Assembly (NCBI GenBank): GCA_023419315.1
Contig: JAEZYE010000058.1
Location: 1-64,000, forward strand
Length of the DNA stretch: 64,000 nt
Source of the DNA: Pseudomonadota bacterium
GTDB taxonomy: Bacteria > Pseudomonadota > Gammaproteobacteria > Xanthomonadales > Xanthomonadaceae
Direction: 5' to 3'
Shown: positions 8,036 through 17,114 of the stretch, piece after piece
Layout of the letters: each line of letters opens with the position of its first letter
Numbering within the stretch: the first letter of the stretch is position 1
The notes under the pieces: generated by a model
Databases searched by the model: none
Seen by the model: the letters and a program-made list of their open reading frames with translations, nothing else
What the model was told of the DNA's origin: nothing
Translations under genes and position numbers: made by a program

Positions 8036-10647
8036 CCGCGCTCGCCCCCGATCACTTCCTCGGCAGGCAGGTCGCGCAGGTTGTAGGTGCTGGCCATCGA
8101 GTAGCCGTACGCGCCGGCATCGGAGAACAGCAGCACATCACCTTCGCGCGTCGCCGATGGCAGTCGGCGGTGCTTGCCGAACACATCGCTCGACTCGCAG
8201 ATCGGGCCAACGACGTCGAACGGTTCCTCCAGCGTGTCGCCCAGCCGGCTCAGGTTGGCGATGTCGTGCCATGCGTCGTACAGCGCGGGGCGAATGAGGC
8301 TGTGCATGCCGGCATCGCTGCCGACGCGCCGCACGCCCTGCTTCTCCACGACCTGGGTGACGTTCGCCAGCAGCACGCCGGACTCGGCGACCAGGTAACG
8401 ACCCGGCTCGATGATGAGCTGATACGCCGGGTACGCCGCCTTGATTTCGGCCAGTCCAGCGCCCCAGGCATCGAGGTCGAAGGGTTCGTCTTCCGCCGCA
8501 TACGGAATCGGCAGGCCACCGCCGATGTCGATACTCTCGATGGTGCCGATCTGGTCGGCGATGCCGCCCAGTTCGTCACTGACCTGCTTCCAGTGCTGCG
8601 GTGTTTCCACGCCGCTGCCCAGGTGCGCATGCAGGCCGACGACGCGGATATCCAGCGCACGCGCGGCGCCAAGGAATTCTCCCAGCCGCACCAGCGGCAA
8701 GCCGAACTTCGACGTCTTGCCGCCGGTCTTGACCTTGTCGTGGTGGCCGTCACCGCGCCCGAGGTCGACACGCAGCCACAGGCGGCGGCCGCGGAACACG
8801 TCGGGCCAGTTGTGCAGCGCTTCGACGTTGTCGAGCGTGACAGTGACGCCACGCGCCAGGGCGAATCCGTATTCCTCGCGCGGTGCGAAGCTCGGAGTGA
8901 ACAGCACGTTGCCAGGCTCCAGTCCGGGCACCGCATCGAACACGCGTTCCAGTTCACCCTGCGATACGCATTCCAGGCCGAAGCCTTCGGCGACGATGGC
9001 ACGCAGCAGGGCCGGATGCGAGTTGGCCTTGATCGCATAGAAGCGGCGATCAATCGCGCCAATCGCGGCCAGCGCGCGGGCGCGCGCCTGCACGGTCGGC
9101 AGATGGTAGACGTAGCGCGGCGTGCCGGCCTGCGCGAGCGAGAGCAGGTGTTCGCGTTCGCGCGGCGCGTGCCACCACGGCGTGCCGCGGCGACGCACGT
9201 TGCCGTTGATCTCGCGCCAGCTCGGGCCGAACACGCTGGCTTCGTCGATCGGCATCGCGCCGCTGTCGATCAGCGCCGCATGCAGCGCGGGCAGCATGCC
9301 ATCGGCGGCGGCCTCGTCGATCACGAAGGTCAGGTTGAGATCGTTGGACGACTGCGAAATCAGGTGGACGCGCTCGCGACCGAACATCGCCCACACGTCC
9401 GAAAGCTTGTGCAGCAGCGAACGCATGCCGCGCCCGACCAGCGTGATCGCGGTGCACGGCGCGATGACCTTCACCCGGCACACTTCGGCCAGATCCGCGG
9501 ACAACGCCGCGAGCACATCGGTGCTGACCAGGTTTTCGCTCGGATCCAGCGACACGGTGACGTTGGTTTCCGACGAACCGATGAGGTCGACCGACAGCCC
9601 GTGCTTCTTGAAGCGCGCAAACACGTCCGCGAGGAAGCCGACCTGCTGCCACATGCCGATGCCTTCCATCGACACCAGCACGATGCCGTTGCGGCGGCTG
9701 ATCGCCTTCACGCCGGGCACGGTCGCAGCCTTGTCGTCTATGCTCGTGCCGGGCATGTCGGGACGCTCGGTATCGAGGATCGCCATCGGCACGCCGGCAT
9801 TCCGGCACGGCTTGATCGAACGCGGGTGCAGCACCTTGGCGCCGGTAGTGGCGATTTCCTGCGCCTCGTAATAGTCCAGCCGGGTCAGCAGGCGCGCCTC
9901 GGCGACTTCGCGCGGATTGGCGCTGAACATGCCCGGCACGTCGGTCCAGATTTCAACGCGGCGTGCACCGAGCAGCGCACCGAAGTAAGCAGCCGACGTA
10001 TCCGAACCGCCGCGCCCCAGGATGGCGGTGCCTCCATCGCCATGCCGCGCGATGAAGCCCTGCGTCAGCAGCAGGCGGTTGTCCTGCGCGGCGAACGCGC
10101 GGCGCCAGTCCTGATCCGGCGCGGTGGCGCAGGACACGGACAGACGCTGCGCCCATGCGGTCTGGTTGGGCAGGATGCTGGCCTGCAGCCAGTGGCGTGC
10201 GTCCACCCAGCCGAAGTCCAGTCCGCTGGCACGCAGGTAAGCCACGCCGACCGTCGAGGAGAGCAGTTCACCCTGCGCCAGTACTTCGGCCTGCCAGTCC
10301 AGCGTGCGCGTCGCCGCGCGCGGATCGTCGAGCAGCCCGCGCAGCGCCGCCAGGCGTGCACCGAGCACAGCGTCGGCATCCAGTTCCAGCTCGGCGAGGA
10401 ACTCGCGATGACGCTGTTCGAGTTTTGCCACGCGGTCGGCCGCGTCGTTCGCGCCATCGGCAATGGCGGTCAGTTCGTTGGTGACGCCGGACAACGCAGA
10501 AACCACCACCAGCACGCGCGCGCCCTGCTCGTCCGCCCGTTTCTTCGCAAGCTGCCCAATCGTGTCCCAGCGATGACGGCGGGACACCGAAGTACCACCA
10601 AACTTGAGGACGATCCAGGAATCGGGCGCGATAGCTGCGGAGGGCAT
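8032..10647 (-). CDS. lysA: Bifunctional aspartate kinase / diaminopimelate decarboxylase
   Basis: This fusion carries the first and last steps of DAP-lysine synthesis. Residues 1 to about 470 are an aspartate kinase with KFGGTS at 15-20, the GRGGSDTSA loop at 211-219 and C-terminal ACT-type regulatory segments. From about 490 to 871 it is a PLP-dependent DAP decarboxylase: YAIKAN with Lys540 as the PLP lysine, then HAHLGSG, DIGGGLP, EPGRY and the CESSD motif that supplies the active-site Cys. Lysine feedback through the ACT region is likely for the family. The ATG at 10647 gives MPSAAIAPDSW; an ATG ten codons upstream is possible. It heads the operon running into murL and murD2. Confidence 0.95.
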   Translation of the reverse strand: MPSAAIAPDSWIVLKFGGTSVSRRHRWDTIGQLAKKRADEQGARVLVVVSALSGVTNELTAIADGANDAADRVAKLEQRHREFLAELELDADAVLGARLAALRGLLDDPRAATRTLDWQAEVLAQGELLSSTVGVAYLRASGLDFGWVDARHWLQASILPNQTAWAQRLSVSCATAPDQDWRRAFAAQDNRLLLTQGFIARHGDGGTAILGRGGSDTSAAYFGALLGARRVEIWTDVPGMFSANPREVAEARLLTRLDYYEAQEIATTGAKVLHPRSIKPCRNAGVPMAILDTERPDMPGTSIDDKAATVPGVKAISRRNGIVLVSMEGIGMWQQVGFLADVFARFKKHGLSVDLIGSSETNVTVSLDPSENLVSTDVLAALSADLAEVCRVKVIAPCTAITLVGRGMRSLLHKLSDVWAMFGRERVHLISQSSNDLNLTFVIDEAAADGMLPALHAALIDSGAMPIDEASVFGPSWREINGNVRRRGTPWWHAPREREHLLSLAQAGTPRYVYHLPTVQARARALAAIGAIDRRFYAIKANSHPALLRAIVAEGFGLECVSQGELERVFDAVPGLEPGNVLFTPSFAPREEYGFALARGVTVTLDNVEALHNWPDVFRGRRLWLRVDLGRGDGHHDKVKTGGKTSKFGLPLVRLGEFLGAARALDIRVVGLHAHLGSGVETPQHWKQVSDELGGIADQIGTIESIDIGGGLPIPYAAEDEPFDLDAWGAGLAEIKAAYPAYQLIIEPGRYLVAESGVLLANVTQVVEKQGVRRVGSDAGMHSLIRPALYDAWHDIANLSRLGDTLEEPFDVVGPICESSDVFGKHRRLPSATREGDVLLFSDAGAYGYSMASTYNLRDLPAEEVIGGERG

Positions 10648-10666
10648 GGATAGAATCGTTGGGGAT

Positions 10667-10709
10667 GCCCGAAACATTCGGGCGTGAATCCCGGATTCTA
10701 GCCCGAAAC
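10667..10709. repeat. Direct and inverted repeats in the lysCA/phzF divergent intergenic region
   Basis: GCCCGAAAC occurs twice (10667-10675 and 10701-10709). The first copy forms a perfect stem with TTCGGGC at 10677-10683. Between the copies lies GAATC-CCG-GATTC (10686-10698), another palindrome. The set fills most of the 94-base gap between two divergent starts and could be an operator or a leader hairpin of the lysine operon. Confidence 0.5.
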
Positions 10710-10741
10710 GCCTGCCTTCCCTGGCTTGAAAGGAACCGCCG

Positions 10742-11614
10742 ATGCGACCGCGCCGCTACCTGCAACTCGATGTCTTCGCCGACCGCCCTGGCGCCGGCAA
10801 TCCGCTGGGCGTGGTACTCGACGCCGCCGACATGGACGCCGCGCAGATGCAGGCGTTCGCTGCGTGGCTCAACCTCTCCGAAACCATCTTCTTCCTGCCG
10901 CCGAGCGATGCCGGCGCGGACTATCACGTGCGCATCTTCACCCCGTGCCGGGAACTGCCGTTCGCCGGCCATCCCAGCGTCGGCGCCGCGTGGGCGGCCA
11001 TCGAAACCGGCATCGCGCCGGAGGGCGTCGAACTGCGCCAGCAATGCGCCGCCGGATTGCTGCCGGTGCGGGTCGAAGGCCAGGGTCCGGCGCGACGGAT
11101 ACGCCTGCGCGCGCCACGGGCCCGGCCGCTGCCGATGCCGGAGACATGCGCGAACCTGCTCGCCAATCTGCTCGCACCGTGGTCGCGCGGCGCGATGGCG
11201 CCCGCACTGTGGGACAACGGGCCGCACTGGTGGCTGGTGGAACTGGCCGATGATCACGCAGTCCGTTCGCTGCAGCCGGATCTGCCCGCCATTGCCGCAT
11301 TGACCCGTGCATCCAGCGCGGTGGGGCTGGCGGTGTTCGGCCAGACACCTGCCGGCAGCGATCACGCGCTGGCGGTGCGCGCGTTCTGCCCGGCCGACAA
11401 CATTCCCGAAGACCCGGTCACTGGCAGCGTGAATGCCTGCATCGCAGCGGCGCTGCATGCGCAGGCGCGACTGCCGGCGGGCGACGGTTACGTGGCCAGC
11501 CAGGGCCGCGAACTGGGGCGCGATGGGCGCGTCGAAATCCACGTCGATGAAGACGGCGAAGTGTGGATCGGCGGCCAGGTGCAGGCCGTCATCGCCGGCA
11601 GCGCGACTTGGTAA
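10742..11614 (+). CDS. PhzF-family isomerase-like protein, copy 1
   Basis: PhzF-fold enzymes are cofactor-free isomerases/epimerases related to diaminopimelate epimerase; most genomic copies have unknown substrates. The 290-residue protein starts with the family pattern LDVFADRPGAGNPLGVVLDA. It has the likely catalytic Glu47 (SETIF), the FAGHPSVG glycine loop near residues 76-83, and the C-terminal EDPVTGS motif near 224. There is no phenazine cluster here, so phenazine synthesis is not implied. The gene is 28 bases upstream of a paralogue in the same orientation and divergent from the lysine operon. Confidence 0.9.
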   Translation: MRPRRYLQLDVFADRPGAGNPLGVVLDAADMDAAQMQAFAAWLNLSETIFFLPPSDAGADYHVRIFTPCRELPFAGHPSVGAAWAAIETGIAPEGVELRQQCAAGLLPVRVEGQGPARRIRLRAPRARPLPMPETCANLLANLLAPWSRGAMAPALWDNGPHWWLVELADDHAVRSLQPDLPAIAALTRASSAVGLAVFGQTPAGSDHALAVRAFCPADNIPEDPVTGSVNACIAAALHAQARLPAGDGYVASQGRELGRDGRVEIHVDEDGEVWIGGQVQAVIAGSATW

Positions 11615-11642
11615 GCTGCGCGGCCCCCACCGAGATGTCCCG

Positions 11643-12527
11643 ATGACCCGCCGACGCTACGTCCAGATGGACGTCTTCGCCGATCGCCCCGGCGCCGGCA
11701 ATCCGCTTGCCGTGGTGCTGGACGCCGAAGGCCTCGACGAAGCCGCCATGCAGGCGATCGCACGCTGGACGCGCCTGCCCGAGACCACTTTCGTGCTGCC
11801 CCCGGAAACCGCCGACGCCAGCTATTCGCTGCGGATTTTCAGTCCTCGCCGCGAAGTGCCGTTCGCCGGCCATCCCAGCGTCGGCACCGCACACGCTGTA
11901 CTGGATGCCGGATTGGCGAGCGCACGCGACGGCCTGCTGGTGCAGGCAGGTATCGCCGGCCTGCTGCCATTGCGCGTGGAAGGCGAAGGCGCCCGCCGCA
12001 GCATCGCAGTGCGCACGCCGCGCGCACGCATCGTCGAAGTGATCGAAGGTGCGCCGACGGATCTGCTCGCCGCTGCACTGCGCGACTGGCCGCTGGGCGC
12101 TTTGACGCCCGCACTTGTCGAAGGCGGTCGCCGCTGGTGGCTGGCGCAGGTGGCCGATGAAGCGTGCCTGCGTGCGATGGCGCCGGACTGGGATGCGATC
12201 ACCGCGCTGGCCAAGGCCACCGACAGCATGGGCGTTTGCGCGTATGCGCCGGCCGCCCACCCCAGCGAAGGCTTCGATCTGGTCGTGCGTGCATTCGTCG
12301 GCGCGCCCGCCGCATTCGAAGATGCCGCTTCCGGCGCGGCCAACGCTACGCTCGCCGCGTGGCTGGCCGATCGCGATGCACTGCCGGGTGGACGCCGGGA
12401 TTACATCGTCAGCCAGGGCCGCGAAGTCGGCCATGACGCACGCCTGCAATTGCGCATCGACGACGAAAACAACGTCTGGTCAGGCGGCCAGGTCCGCACC
12501 GTCGTACAGGGCCATATCGACTGGTAG
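11643..12527 (+). CDS. PhzF-family isomerase-like protein, copy 2
   Basis: A tandem paralogue of the preceding gene: 294 residues, same MDVFADRPGAGNPLAVVLDA start, Glu47 (PETTF) and FAGHPSVG loop. The C-terminal motif differs: where copy 1 has EDPVTGS, this copy has EDAASGA, so substrate handling may have diverged. The ATG at 11643 aligns with the start of copy 1; the frame is open further upstream inside copy 1. Function is not assignable beyond the fold family. Confidence 0.88.
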   Translation: MTRRRYVQMDVFADRPGAGNPLAVVLDAEGLDEAAMQAIARWTRLPETTFVLPPETADASYSLRIFSPRREVPFAGHPSVGTAHAVLDAGLASARDGLLVQAGIAGLLPLRVEGEGARRSIAVRTPRARIVEVIEGAPTDLLAAALRDWPLGALTPALVEGGRRWWLAQVADEACLRAMAPDWDAITALAKATDSMGVCAYAPAAHPSEGFDLVVRAFVGAPAAFEDAASGAANATLAAWLADRDALPGGRRDYIVSQGREVGHDARLQLRIDDENNVWSGGQVRTVVQGHIDW

Positions 12528-12542
12528 GAAACCGCCAGCGCG

Positions 12543-12911
12543 TCAGTCGCTTTCCCGCAATTCGGCGTCCAGCAACTCGACGGGGTTGAACGGTTTGCGA
12601 TAGAGCGGCACCGCCGCATGGCGGGGCGGAATCGCGTCGGCGTCGTAGCCTGTGGTGAACACGAACGGCACACCGCGCCGGCTGAGTTCATCCGCCACCG
12701 GAAACGACAGCTCGCCGCGCAGGTTGATGTCCAGCAGGACCAGATCGAACCCGCCCTGCTCGCGCACCAGTTGCAGTGCATCATCGCGTGTCGTGGCCGG
12801 CCCGATCACGGTGACGCCGCAACTGTCGAATGCCTCGGCGACGAGGCTCGCCACCAGCCAATCGTCCTCCACCAGCAATACGCGTTTGTCCTGCAAGCCA
12901 TTCGTCGGCAT
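12543..12911 (-). CDS. Receiver-only response regulator
   Basis: A 122-residue CheY-like receiver domain with no output domain. It has the acidic pair ED at residues 15-16, phospho-acceptor Asp61 (LLDINL), the switch Thr pair (FTTGYD) and the conserved Lys in YRKPF near the end. The start at 12911 gives MPTNGLQDKRVLL; the frame stays open about 20 codons upstream with no receiver-like sequence. It is divergent from a PAS histidine kinase 180 bases away that carries its own receiver gene, so it may be a second target of that kinase. Confidence 0.88.
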   Translation of the reverse strand: MPTNGLQDKRVLLVEDDWLVASLVAEAFDSCGVTVIGPATTRDDALQLVREQGGFDLVLLDINLRGELSFPVADELSRRGVPFVFTTGYDADAIPPRHAAVPLYRKPFNPVELLDAELRESD

Positions 12912-13091
12912 CACGGCGCCTTGCTCTCCTTCGACGGTCCGGGTGCATTGCAGGCAAGCGGCGGTGGCAAGCACGTGAACAGGCGCGCGAAGCGTTCATG
13001 GCCGTGCACGCAACGTAGCGGCCGCGTGCACGCCTGATTAACGTCAGCGTCCGTACGTTGGCCCGTCATGCAGCGCTGGGGAGCGTTTTCG

Positions 13092-14240
13092 ATGCCATCC
13101 GTCGCAGGCCGTATCGCTCTTGACGATGAAACCCGCCAGTTCGCGCTGCTGCTGAACAGCGTTACCGACTACGCCATCTACATGCTGGACCCCGACGGCT
13201 ACATCCGCAGCTGGAATCCCGGCGGCGTCCGCATCAAGGGATACGCGGCGGATGAAATCATCGGCGAACATTTTTCCCGCTTCTATACGCCGGAAGACGC
13301 GGCTGCCGGCGTGCCGCAACGTGGACTGGATATTGCACGCCGGGAAGGCAAGTTCGAAGCCGAAGGCTGGCGCGTGCGCAAGGACGGCAGCCGTTTCCTG
13401 GCCAGCGTGGTCATCGACCCGATCTGGGACGAAGGGCGTCTGGTGGGCTTCGCCAAGGTCACGCGCGACATCACCGAACGCGCCCAGGCGCAACAGCAGT
13501 TGCAGGAAACACAGCGCGTGCTGGCGCAATCGCAGAAGATGGAAGCCATCGGCAAGCTCACGCTCGGGCTCGCGCATGACTTCAACAACCTGCTGACGGT
13601 GGTCATCAACAGCCTGGATCTGATCGACATGCAGCCCGAAGCAGGCGCGCGCACGCATCACCTGGTCGAGGCGGCCTTGCGCGCCGCCGATCGCGGCGCG
13701 CTGCTGACGCGACAGTTGCTTGCATTCGGCAGCGGGCAGAGGCTGGTCGCGGAACGAACCGATCTGAACCAGTTGCTCACGCGGTCGATGGAACTGTATC
13801 GGCGGGCGTGCGGCGGCAACATCAAGGTCACGGCGGATCTGGCGCCCTCAGTGCCGGCGGTCGAGGTGGACATTGCGCAATTCGAAGCGGCGATCCTCAA
13901 CCTGGTTTCCAACAGTCGCGACGCCATGCCGCGCGGCGGCTCGATCATCATCGCCAGCCACGCCGCGCATGTCCGCAATCCGGATGACCCGGGCATGCCG
14001 GAGCGCGATTACGTCTGCATTTCGGTGACCGATGATGGCGTCGGCATTCCGCGCGAATTGCAGGAGCGCGTGTTCGAACCGTTCTTCACCACCCGCGAAG
14101 TCGGCAAGGGCAGCGGGCTGGGATTGAGCCAGGTGTTCGGTTTCGTCCGCCAATCCGGAGGCTTCGTCGATCTGGAAAGCGAATCCGGACGCGGCACCAC
14201 GGTGCGCCTGTTCCTTCCGGTGGCAGGCCACGCGCCATGA
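13092..14240 (+). CDS. PAS-domain sensor histidine kinase
   Basis: A 382-residue cytoplasmic histidine kinase with no membrane segment. A PAS sensor domain spans about 16-125 (ending FAKVTRDITER, the usual PAC end) and is followed by a coiled linker. The phospho-acceptor is His162 in AHDFNNLL, as in FixL/NtrB-type kinases. The ATPase domain shows the N box (NLVSNSRDA), DDGVGIP and GSGLGLS. The ATG at 13092 was chosen because GGGGAG at 13078-13083 lies eight bases upstream; an ATG at 13068 is the alternative. It shares ATGA with the next receiver gene. No haem- or flavin-binding residues can be assigned to the PAS by eye. Confidence 0.9.
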   Translation: MPSVAGRIALDDETRQFALLLNSVTDYAIYMLDPDGYIRSWNPGGVRIKGYAADEIIGEHFSRFYTPEDAAAGVPQRGLDIARREGKFEAEGWRVRKDGSRFLASVVIDPIWDEGRLVGFAKVTRDITERAQAQQQLQETQRVLAQSQKMEAIGKLTLGLAHDFNNLLTVVINSLDLIDMQPEAGARTHHLVEAALRAADRGALLTRQLLAFGSGQRLVAERTDLNQLLTRSMELYRRACGGNIKVTADLAPSVPAVEVDIAQFEAAILNLVSNSRDAMPRGGSIIIASHAAHVRNPDDPGMPERDYVCISVTDDGVGIPRELQERVFEPFFTTREVGKGSGLGLSQVFGFVRQSGGFVDLESESGRGTTVRLFLPVAGHAP

Positions 14241-14590
14241 CCGGCAAGCGCGTATTGATGGTGGAAGATCAGGCCGAACTGCTTGCACTGATCAGCGATG
14301 CGCTGGCGTCGAGCGGCCATGAGGTCCACACCGCCGAGCACGGCCCAGCCGCGCTCGAGTTGCTGCGCGGTGACGTGCAGTTCGATGTCATCGTCAGCGA
14401 TGTCAGCATGCCCGAGGGGATTTCCGGCATTGAACTGGCCGAATACGCGCGCGAACTGCAACCTCAGGCGCGCATGGTCCTGGTGTCCGGCTACGTCAAG
14501 GCGCAGTTGCCCGGCCTGCCCGAAGGCGTGGGCTTCCTGCCCAAACCGTACCGGCTGGCCCAGCTCCTGCAGTTGCTGCGGGAGTCCTGA
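14237..14590 (+). CDS. Receiver-only response regulator, partner of the PAS kinase
   Basis: A 117-residue single receiver domain: acidic pair ED at 10-11, phospho-acceptor Asp55 (VSDVSMP), switch Ser (VLVSGY) and Lys in LPKPYR. It has no DNA-binding or enzymatic output. It is translationally coupled to the kinase gene through ATGA, so it is the probable cognate receiver or a phosphate intermediate. Its 3' end faces the amidohydrolase gene, with a 9-bp hairpin at 14612-14637 overlapping the end of that gene. Confidence 0.9.
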   Translation: MTGKRVLMVEDQAELLALISDALASSGHEVHTAEHGPAALELLRGDVQFDVIVSDVSMPEGISGIELAEYARELQPQARMVLVSGYVKAQLPGLPEGVGFLPKPYRLAQLLQLLRES

Positions 14591-14616
14591 CACCGCATCG
14601 CCGCAGCGTTCCCGGT

Positions 14617-16284
14617 CTACTTCGCTTCGTAGACCGGCTTGCCGTCCACCCAGGTCGAGCGGACGTGCAGTTCATCGAGCGCCGCCGCCGGCACGGCCAG
14701 CGGATCCTCGTCGAGGATGACGAAATCCGCGCGCAGGCCTGCACGCAACTGGCCGATCCTGTCTTCGTCCCGGCCCGCATAGGCGGCGTCGGCCGTGAAG
14801 CCGCGCACCGCTTCGGCCGCACTCAGCCGCTGCTCCGGCTGCCAGCCGCCCGGCGGGCGGCCGTCGCGATCCTGCCGCGTCACCGCCGCATACAGACCCA
14901 GGCGCGGATCCACCGATTCCACCGGGAAATCCGAGCCCAACGCCAATCGCGCACCGCTGTGCAGGAAACGCTGCCAGGCATACGCGCCCAGCACGCGTTG
15001 CGCGCCGACGCGATCTTCGGCCCACGGCATGTCCGAGGTCGCATGGGTCGGCTGCATCGATGCGATCACGCCCAGTTGCGCGAAGCGCGGGATGTCCCGC
15101 AAATCCACGATCTGCGCATGTTCGATGCGCCAACGGTGATCGCTGCCCTGTGCCTGCGCACCGAGCGCATCGGAATACGTGTCCAGCACCAGCCGGTTGC
15201 CGCGATCACCAATCGCATGCGTGGCGACCTGCACGTTGCAGTCGCGTGCCTTGCGCACCGCTGCCGCATACGCCTTCGGCTCGGTGACCAGCAGACCGCG
15301 ATTGCCGTGATCGTCGCTGTAGTCCTCGATCATCGCAGCGCCCCGACTGCCGAGCGCGCCGTCGATGTACAGCTTCACGCCGCGCATTTCCAGCCGGCCG
15401 CCCGGATGCCGGTACAGCCCATCGCGACATAGATCCGCCAGTGCATTGCCATCGCCATCCGCATAGGCATCGATACGCAGCGGCAAGCGGCCGCTGTCGG
15501 CGAAACGGCGATACAGCGCCAGATCCTCGCGTGACACGCCCATGTCGTGGACGCCGGTCAGGCCATGCCGCACGGCCGCTTCGAACGCGCGCGCCGCCGC
15601 TTTCTCGCGGGTGGCGTCGTCGGCTGGCGGAATTGCCGCAGCGATCAACGGCATCGCGCCATCCACGAACACGCCGCTGGCCTTGCCCTGCGCGCGCTCG
15701 ATGCGGCCGCCTTCAGGTTGCCATTCGCCATCCAGCGATTTGCCACTCTTCTGCACTGCCGCATGCATCGCCGCCGTGTTCGCCCAGCCCGCGTGACCGT
15801 CGACGCGGTCCAGCCAGACCGGACGCTGCGGAAATGCGGCGTCGAGATCCGCCGCCGTGGGGAATTGTTTCCCGGGCCAATCGTTCTGGTCCCAGCCGCC
15901 GCCGGTCAACCATGCACCCGCGGGCAACTGGCGTTCGTAATCGCGCAGGCGCTCGATGATTTCCGCCTTGCTGCGGGTGCCGGTGAGGTCTGCCGTCATC
16001 AAGGCGAAGCCCAGTCCCATCAAGTGGCCGTGCGCGTCGATCAGGCCCGGGATCACCGTCCTGCCCGCCGCATCGACGAGACGCGCCTGCGGAAACTGCT
16101 TGCGCAACGTATCGGTTTCACCGACGGCGAGCACGTTCCCTTCTGCATCCCAGACCATCGCCTGCGCCTGCGGCGCGGCGGGATCCAGCGTGTGAATGCG
16201 CGCCGCCGTCAGCAATGTTTCATCGGCGCCCGATGCATTGCAGGCGAACACGGCCAATGCAATGGCCAACCCTGTCTTGCGCAT
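14617..16284 (-). CDS. Exported amidohydrolase (amidohydrolase_3 / YtcJ-like)
   Basis: A 555-residue metal-dependent hydrolase with a signal peptide ending near SGA-DETLL (about residue 20). The HxH metal motif is in IDAHGHLMG near residue 84. The later Gly-rich DGALGSRGA segment and the GSDFPVES motif near the C-terminus fit the amidohydrolase_3 (N-acyl-D-amino-acid deacylase-like) group. The natural substrate is unknown for most members. It is convergent with the receiver gene and appears monocistronic. Confidence 0.88.
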   Translation of the reverse strand: MRKTGLAIALAVFACNASGADETLLTAARIHTLDPAAPQAQAMVWDAEGNVLAVGETDTLRKQFPQARLVDAAGRTVIPGLIDAHGHLMGLGFALMTADLTGTRSKAEIIERLRDYERQLPAGAWLTGGGWDQNDWPGKQFPTAADLDAAFPQRPVWLDRVDGHAGWANTAAMHAAVQKSGKSLDGEWQPEGGRIERAQGKASGVFVDGAMPLIAAAIPPADDATREKAAARAFEAAVRHGLTGVHDMGVSREDLALYRRFADSGRLPLRIDAYADGDGNALADLCRDGLYRHPGGRLEMRGVKLYIDGALGSRGAAMIEDYSDDHGNRGLLVTEPKAYAAAVRKARDCNVQVATHAIGDRGNRLVLDTYSDALGAQAQGSDHRWRIEHAQIVDLRDIPRFAQLGVIASMQPTHATSDMPWAEDRVGAQRVLGAYAWQRFLHSGARLALGSDFPVESVDPRLGLYAAVTRQDRDGRPPGGWQPEQRLSAAEAVRGFTADAAYAGRDEDRIGQLRAGLRADFVILDEDPLAVPAAALDELHVRSTWVDGKPVYEAK

Positions 16285-16374
16285 GTCCTCTCCCCGGGAT
16301 CAAAGCCGGGCCGACTATGCGGGCAGCGACTTTCCCAGGCAAGTCCGCGCATGCAGCGAGGCGCGGCGCGGCGC

Positions 16375-17052
16375 TCAGTCGGGACGGGCATCCACGCGGA
16401 CGCGGATGCGGTCACCCGGATGATGATCGGTGCGCGTGTGCCAGGTCCGGCCGGCGTACTCGTAGGTCACGTCGTACCCGGTCACGCGACCGTCGTCGTA
16501 GCCACCGTTGTAGCCACCGCGACTGGCGGGCACGGGATCGCAAACCCGCACGGTGCCGCGCTGCACGCGACGCTGGCGCTGCGAACTGTCGTAGATCGAC
16601 CGTCCCGCCATGCCGCCGACCATCGAGCCGACGGCAGTACCGACATAGCGTCCACCGCCGTCGCCGATCTGGCTGCCCAGCACCGCGCCGGCGAGCCCGC
16701 CGATGACGGTTGCAAGCGTGCGCCCGCCGTCGCTTCCGCGCTCGCCGTCGCCGTAGTCCTCGTCACCGTAATACCCGTCGTTGTAGCGATCATCCCGATA
16801 GGGCCCGTTCCCGTAGCCGTTGTAGCGACCGTCGTCATACACGTAGGTTTCGTCCGCATCACGGGTGTAACAGCGCTGTGCCGTGCTGACGTAACGATCG
16901 CCGCGTCCGGACTCGATGATGGGGTCCACCCGGATCACGCGCGCATAGTCGTAGTCGGTGTCCGTGGAGTAGCGTTCTCCGTATGACTGCGCCAGGCCCG
17001 GTCCCGCCTGCAGGAGGCCGAGGACAAGAACGGCGGTGGCGGCTGTTTTCAT
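16375..17052 (-). CDS. Glycine-zipper 2TM domain protein, exported
   Basis: A 225-residue secreted or outer-membrane-associated protein. It has a signal peptide (to about residue 22, GLAQ), then a Tyr/Asp/Gly-rich low-complexity stretch from about 68 to 106. A glycine-zipper hairpin follows at about 112-150 (ATVIGGLAGAVLGSQIGDGG, then VGTAVGSMVGGMAG), as in 17-kDa surface-antigen-like proteins. Such domains insert in or span membranes, and their roles are mostly unknown. The start at 17052 gives a typical signal peptide, MKTAATAVLVLGLLQAG. Confidence 0.82.
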   Translation of the reverse strand: MKTAATAVLVLGLLQAGPGLAQSYGERYSTDTDYDYARVIRVDPIIESGRGDRYVSTAQRCYTRDADETYVYDDGRYNGYGNGPYRDDRYNDGYYGDEDYGDGERGSDGGRTLATVIGGLAGAVLGSQIGDGGGRYVGTAVGSMVGGMAGRSIYDSSQRQRRVQRGTVRVCDPVPASRGGYNGGYDDGRVTGYDVTYEYAGRTWHTRTDHHPGDRIRVRVDARPD

Positions 17053-17114
17053 GTCGTGCTCCGGCGTGACGGGATGGCGCATCGTTGGGCCGCCGCAGTG
17101 AAACGTGCCTGAAC

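Noticed and set aside
8170..10653. An 827-codon plus-strand frame opposite the lysC-lysA fusion
   Set aside because: It is antisense to a well-supported bifunctional enzyme and reads as Arg/His/Gln-rich noise.
10742..12527. Phenazine biosynthesis locus
   Set aside because: Only PhzF-like proteins are present; no other phz genes occur, and PhzF-like paralogues are common outside phenazine clusters.
14612..14637. A 9-bp stem (CCGGTCTAC and GTAGACCGG) between the receiver gene and the amidohydrolase gene as a terminator
   Set aside because: There is no T-run on either strand, and it overlaps the last codons of the amidohydrolase gene, so it is not listed as a terminator.
16375..17052. Tandem Tyr/Gly/Asp repeats in the glycine-zipper gene as a DNA repeat array
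   Set aside because: The repetition is at amino-acid level only, imperfect in DNA, and explained by low-complexity protein sequence.
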